Of a DNA stretch of 25,476 nt, positions 20,533-25,476 are shown in pieces. The position numbers and the translations under genes were made by a program. How positions within the stretch are numbered: position 1 is the stretch's first letter; every line of letters starts with the position of its first letter. Origin of the DNA: Saccoglossus kowalevskii (Eukaryota; Hemichordata; Enteropneusta; Harrimaniidae). The stretch spans positions 201,289 to 226,764 of the forward strand of contig NW_003153752.1 in the NCBI RefSeq assembly GCF_000003605.2, in the 5' to 3' direction. A model generated the notes under the pieces. The model saw only the letters and a list, made by a program, of their open reading frames with translations. It did not search any database and was not told the DNA's origin.

Positions 20533-22922
20533 GCGGAGTCCGAACTACCGGTAAGTAATGAATAAGGTTTTTCTATCCAAACTTTGCTATCCAATTACGC
20601 AACTGTATGTTTTTAAATAAAATACCTGTATGGTAGACAATTTAGTAGAAGACAAATTGTTTTCGTTAGCGTGGGGCAAAGTTGGTTAGCGATGGAAAGA
20701 AGGAAAATCCATCGTCGTCGGTCCTTGGGGGTCGTGGCTAGGGTTGAGTATTGAACTTACTGATCGGGTCCTCCTCGGTTTAGACATTTCCAGAACGCAG
20801 TAAATTGAATTCATTTTTTTTAATTTATCGTACAGGATTGTGTATTTCTATTTCATGAGCATTTTGTTGGTTTTATGATATCCGAGAAGCGACGGCTTAT
20901 TTTCTGCCCGGGAATTAAATTAAACGTTCTGAAAATGATGCTATGTACTTGCGATCTTACTAATTACTGCCCGGGACCGATATTCAACTATTTTACAAAC
21001 TTAACTGGTTGAAATCATTTTTACACAGTACCTGTCGTAAAATGTCACGTGACTGTATATACAATAAAGACACAGATTATGACTGTATATAAAATAAACT
21101 TTGAAGACACAGATTTAACATTATACACAAGAGTATAGAGTTATCCCTCCACCGGCAAGTGACACATTTACACCCCCGCCTTGTCGTGATAATTATGTGG
21201 CTGTCACATTAAGCACAGGTGGTACATGTGTAAAGTGGAACCAAACGATACAATTTATCAATTTGTAAAACATCTGGGGTAAACCTTATCATGAACGCAG
21301 TAGGCCTATCGTACACTGTAACATAAAATATTGCTATTGTCGCGTTTTATTGTTCTAAGTGCAAAAATATTTCTATAAATACATGATATCCATATGTTCA
21401 CATATTGTGTCATTTTGTTTGTATATGTGGCGATGGAAAACTAAAGTATACCGCTATTAATGGACGTATGTTCTAGTGTTAATCACTGAAAGCTAAAGTA
21501 TACCGCTATTAATGGACGTATGTTCTAGTGTTAATCACGGAAAGCTAAAGTTACACGGAGTTTTGGCATAATTACACATATTTTTACACTGCTAACTTTT
21601 TGACACGATGTTACACAATATAATGTCTGGCAAATTAATGTTCCTTCTTAATTCACTCAAATAATATTTTCCATAGACAGGTACATCGCCACTGCATATA
21701 AGTAAAACTTTGGGCCCATCAATGATTGACTCGCTCTCGTCCATAGCTTTAACACTGAATTGTACAGTTTATTTATCGAAGCTAAAGTACCATTGTACGA
21801 AGACTTATCTACTAATATTTTTGTTGTTAGTCCTTTAGGTCCTTCCTATTTTAATACATCTTTATAACAGTGTATAAGTGAGTATTTTTGCCCGGGCAGT
21901 CCCATTTCGTCCCAGGCAGTCCCGGGTAGTAATTAGTAGGACCCATGTACTTTCGTTTCTGTAACTTGATATGTGCAAGTACACGCATATTAGTTCTAAC
22001 TGTCAAAGTGTAGAATGCACTTTATATCAACCCACACGTGTTTAATTCAACTTTCTGTTGGCGGCATGCTTTTTAATGACCATTTTCACAGAATTCAAGG
22101 TTCAAAATTAATTTGCCATTGACGACTGGCAAAGGATTATCAGAAGTTCAGCCGTTGTTACAGAGTGGTTTTGTAACTAAAATAAAATATGCTAAAACCT
22201 CTCTGATGCACTTTGTGTACTTTTTTTATTATCCAGACAAATGTTACACTAATGTCATCATCAAGTGATGAGATGCAAAGTAGTGTACAGGTTGTACAAA
22301 GACAAATCGGTGCAAAAGGGTGTGGAAACGGAAGAGTCAGAGTCAGTGAGAGGTGGGAGGAAGTCACAAGACGATCATGTACAGGAAGAGAGAGAATGAA
22401 GAAAACATTCATCAATCGTGAGTAATGCAATCATTTTATAATTTATTTTAAATATACAAAAAAAAATGTATAAAATATAGGTCTCTGGTAACAAAATATA
22501 TATTTATGTAAATATTCAAATTTGTGTTATTCAATAGTAGAGACCCTGTGACGGCACGACAAGAGAGGAGCTGTTGACTTTCGTGAAGTGATTATTTAGT
22601 CGCCAACCAAGCATGAAGTACTATACTGGTGCATATGTCGACAGATGTCAATGCATCTGTTGTGGATGGCACAAACAAGAGTAAGTTCAAATTCTTATTT
22701 CACACTGCCAGGGATTGGACATTAGAAGCTTGGGGTGGCAGAATTGAACACAGAAAAATTGAACAAGAAAAGATCATGGATGAAAAAATCCTGCTGGGAT
22801 CAGTAACAGAAAAAAATATTGATAGTTTTGGAGCTGGCATCACTTTCCTGAACCTTATGACAAATACAAAAGATTTATTCAGTCCCTTCTGGAATAAGAT
22901 GTATTACAACTACAAAAACTGA
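20530..22922 (+). CDS. Unrecognised plus-strand gene, exons 20530-20550, 22237-22417 and perhaps 22645-22922
   Basis: Exon 1 is ATG plus six codons (MAESELP) ending at a perfect gtaagt. Exon 2 follows acceptor TTATTATCCAG; phase 0 is its only open frame, which supports the join. It reads TNVTLMSSSSDEMQSSVQVV, then a basic part with SERWEEVTRRSC and ERMKKTFIN, and ends at gtgagt in phase 1. Splicing to CGACAG|ATGTC at 22645 keeps the frame and adds 91 residues with RDWTLEAWGGRIEHRKIEQE and LFSPFWNKMYY, giving 159 aa. If that splice does not occur, exon 2 reads two codons further to TAA at 22423-22425, for a 69-aa product. The third acceptor has a poor pyrimidine tract. No known family recognised. 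Confidence 0.45.
20551..22236 (+). other. Putative intron 1 of the plus-strand gene
   Basis: No coding signal seen. It holds the 52 bp tandem duplication and, near 21060-21115, a looser duplication of 'gacacagatt' and 'gactgtatata'. Confidence 0.45.
21441..21544. repeat. Two-copy 52 bp tandem duplication
   Basis: Units 21441-21492 and 21493-21544 differ at only about one base (actgaa versus acggaa). A third unit starts (ctaaagt) and breaks off. Near-identity implies a recent duplication. Confidence 0.93.
22645..22922 (+). CDS. Possible third exon of the plus-strand gene
   Basis: The open frame encodes about 91 residues, Lys-, Glu- and Ile-rich with two aromatic clusters (ARDWTLEAWGG; FSPFWNKMYYNY), and ends at TGA 22920-22922. 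The composition looks protein-like. It could equally be an independent small ORF starting at the ATG at 22635. A gtaagt..ccag pair inside it at 22681-22711 would make a 31-nt intron, too short, and would break the frame. Confidence 0.4.
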
Positions 22923-23802
22923 ACAATTTGCACAAAAATGTATGATTTGTGTGTATAATGCCCTGGGATGTTTTTGTTCTTCATGAAGCTTTTGCCTCTA
23001 TCAATGTAGCTATTGCAGCTGGTGGTATAAAAGCAATGTCAGCAGAAATGCGTCTCTGGTCTTGAGATTCAAGTTTCATTGGTCTATACATCCCCTATCT
23101 GTAAGCCATTCTGAGATCCAGACTGTTGGTTTTTAATTGTGTAATATGAGAATAGGTCGCTTTTCTTATTGAAGATTCTTTTGTACCTAGATATAATATT
23201 AATATATTATATATCTGGCAGTGTAACCACATCACACTGCTCAAAATACATACTTTATAGTACTGTAATAGTATATTAAACACTATTGTGTCATCAGGTG
23301 TGCTAAAAAAACAGTTGATGACATTTAAATTGTGCAATTTTATTGTTTTTCATAAAAATGGCCGCCATTTTACTAAATGCCATTTAAATCCAAAAACAAT
23401 TTTCAAACAACATTTAACCCATTATATTCCTGCTTTCGTACCAAATTTAAACCCAATCTGTAAAACCATCTCTGTAAAAGGGACAGAACACTCATGCAGT
23501 TTCGAACTACGTCCAACGGGGACTAATAAAGTTAATTTTGTACTAACCATTCTGATTTCTCTATTTTAATGTACATTGCGGTCCATTGCTGCAAGACGGT
23601 TTCTTGCTCTATAAACTGTGAGGTGTATACATGCAAACCATTTACTGGCATATTGCAATATCTGCTATCTGAAATGTTTCAAGCTTACCTATCTCCCTGT
23701 AAATGTAGTAAACAAAAGTGATTTTCAAGCTTCATATTTCATCAATACAATTTGCTTTTTATAACATAGACCTCTTCAAAATATCTTGATTGTTAAGCAC
23801 AC
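22923..23802. other. Non-coding stretch
   Basis: A 35-codon ORF at 22958-23065 (MPWDVFVLHEAFASINVAIA...) follows closely but has no supporting signals. An AT-only palindrome lies near 23188-23214. AATAAA at 23525-23530 could end a plus-strand transcript. The ORF at 23288-23569 has no domains. Confidence 0.45.
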
Positions 23803-23906
23803 TTAGCATTCAAGTAGTTGGGCATCTTCTTCAAACACAAATTGACGCAATGCATCAAGTGCCTTGGTTCCTCTCTGCAACATCTCGTCATCACCACTTG
23901 CTTCTT
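23803..23906 (-). CDS. Weak terminal-exon candidate of unknown gene
   Basis: After AACAG at 23907, one frame reads EASGDDEMLQRGTKALDALR and then QFVFEEDAQLLEC before TAA. This is acidic and helix-like, as in real protein ends. The acceptor lacks a pyrimidine tract. A much better acceptor at 23938 (TTCTCATTACAG) leads into another open frame over the same DNA (23793-23936). I cannot tell which, if either, is used. Confidence 0.22.
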
Positions 23907-23937
23907 CTGTTCATTGACAACATGATTTAATATTCCC

Positions 23938-25476
23938 TGTAATGAGAACAATTGTAAAATAAATTGTCTATAATATCTGCCTTTATTTGGATGCATTCCC
24001 ATATCAGGACACAAAAAGGAGAAGTACTTGCCATGAACATTAAACCATTATTGAACATAAGCCATTGTCAATGACATAGTCCCTGTGTGTATTAGAATGT
24101 TGGTATTATTACATAGATAGGGCAGATCACAGTATGAGATGGAAGGATGGAGATTACAGCATGTGGTTGAAAGATCATAGCATAGTATAGTATATTTATA
24201 TTTTGATATTTTTTTTATTAGTCAACATTATTGTTAATTTTTTATCATGAACAAATTTTCCTAATCAGCCTGATAAGATTAGTTAAATACTAGAAATCAT
24301 AACTGCATATCCCTCCTTATTTTGTTTAGTTCAAATTAATACCAGCACTGTCCCTTTAATATGGTAAAACAAGCAAACAGTTTTAATAGATATTTGTTAT
24401 CAAATTCACTTCGCTAAAAATAGACTCCAGAACAGTTGCTATACGATGTGGACGTGGCATGTTGATTGGTCACATTCTCAGTGAGTAATTTTAGTCACGT
24501 CATTCGTGTGCCCTTATTTGCATAAAATTGCCACAAGTAAACTAAATGCACCCCTTTTGAATATGTCAGAATACCTACGTTTGCATCATTTTCTCAAAAC
24601 ATTTAAATTGTCTTGTGCAACCTCGGCAAGGGTGTGGTCCACAGAATCGAGAATCGCCATTTCGGAGTGTATTTCTGCTGCAATTCAGTCAAAATTATAA
24701 TTAAACATTTTATCAGTTTTTAGATGAGAAAATATGCCATCATCAATAACAGTGCCAGTAAATAACATTCTACTCAACAATCGCTCAGCCCAAACAAAGA
24801 AAGTGTTTTACCTATTTTACCAACACAACAATCTTAAAATAATTAGATTAAGTGTACATTGATGTACTATGACTATGAAAATGTAACATCAAATAAGAAC
24901 AAAAATACATCAACAGCAAACGCCTACATGATTCTGTGGCATTTGAATTACCTGCCAGTTGACAACTATGGGCATGTAATTTATTAATTATTCAAGTGGG
25001 TGTCTTTGTCTTACATGATTGGGTGGCTTTTCAATAGCTAAAGGTCAGGATTTATAGTGGGCGAACAGAGCAAATGTTCTGGAGTCTATTTTTGGTAGCG
25101 AAGCAGAGAAAACAGACAAAAGCAGCTGAGTTGTGAAATTCATTCGAAATGTTAAAACACTTAAGGTAGCGGGACTATTATTTGCATGCTTGTTTTCATC
25201 TTCTAATTGTGACCAAATGACTACAAATAGACCCGGGAAAGTATATATTTTTAGAATCGCCAGACGTCAAGCTTTTCAAAGGTGTGTTTGTCATGCCCGT
25301 ATCTGCATTCTATGACCCGTTACTTAATCAAAGGTGAAAATTACTTTTTTTGTAAAAAAAATAATTACGCATTTATGCTGGAGATAAGAAGTATTTTTTT
25401 CACTTTTCCTAGTTGTTCAATAGTCTGGTAAATTGAATGTGTCTGGTCAGTTTTATGCAAGCAACGCGTTTTAAAA
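23938..25476. other. Right end, no confident gene
   Basis: Contains the inverted-repeat-bounded segment 24409-25103. ORFs at 24506-24700 and 25133-25315 (plus) have no recognisable domain. Confidence 0.4.
24409..25103. repeat. 695 bp segment bounded by ~33 nt inverted repeats
   Basis: Left arm 24409-24440 and right arm 25069-25103 are reverse complements over 'aaaaatagactccagaaca' and its flanks 'cttcgct' and 'ttgct', with a 3 nt gap and one mismatch. This fits a MITE or foldback transposon. No target-site duplication is evident and no transposase is seen inside. Confidence 0.6.

Noticed and set aside
22681-22711. A 31-nt intron (gtaagt...ccag) within the third plus-strand block
   Set aside because: Too short for a normal animal intron, and removing it brings an immediate stop; the uninterrupted frame stays open.
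22958-23065. 35-codon ORF with an Ala-rich middle
   Set aside because: No splice or start context ties it to the neighbouring gene, and it is short enough to be chance.
1-25476. tRNA, rRNA, CRISPR array, operon or prokaryotic signals
   Set aside because: None seen on reading; a dedicated covariance-model search was not possible here.

Overview
The window is animal (metazoan) nuclear DNA: AT-rich, with long introns, GT..AG splice sites, a domain architecture known only from animals, and dispersed MITE-like foldback elements. The family and repeat style suggest a marine invertebrate, perhaps a lophotrochozoan such as a mollusc. I cannot fix the taxon from sequence alone.

The left two thirds (918-17240, minus strand) hold one gene that I could assemble in full from 14 coding exons. 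All splice phases agree and the joined CDS is 2463 nt (820 codons plus stop). It encodes a zinc metalloprotease of the ADAM/ADAMTS (M12B, reprolysin) group. In order it has a signal peptide, an ADAMTS-type prodomain ending at a furin site (RTKR), a catalytic domain with HEIGHNLGMRHDG and a Met-turn, an ADAMTS-type disintegrin-like domain, an acidic stretch, eight tandem 12/15-residue Gly-Tyr-Pro-Gln repeats, one thrombospondin type-1 (TSP1) module, a transmembrane helix and a 25-residue tail. ADAMTS proteases are normally secreted and carry TSP1, cysteine-rich and spacer modules after the disintegrin-like domain. This one lacks the cysteine-rich and spacer modules and appears membrane-anchored. 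A weak donor after the repeat exon, with a read-through stop and an AATAAA signal just downstream, suggests a second, soluble form lacking TSP1 and anchor.

The introns carry four copies of a ~200 bp TA-flanked MITE, a second foldback family, a microsatellite, a CTAAG-rich patch, and in intron 2 a promoter-like patch with an NRF-1-like site and a short ATG-led ORF on the gene's strand.

The right third (17241-25476) is sparse. Around 20440-20560 two ATGGCGGAG starts face away from each other across 74 bp, which looks like a bidirectional promoter. The plus-strand start is followed by a perfect donor and, 1.7 kb on, by one or two frame-compatible exons of a protein I do not recognise. The minus-strand ORF is 76 aa and unrecognised. 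Further right are a tandem 52 bp duplication, a weak minus-strand terminal-exon candidate and a 695 bp segment bounded by ~33 nt inverted repeats. I saw no rRNA, tRNA, CRISPR or prokaryotic features.
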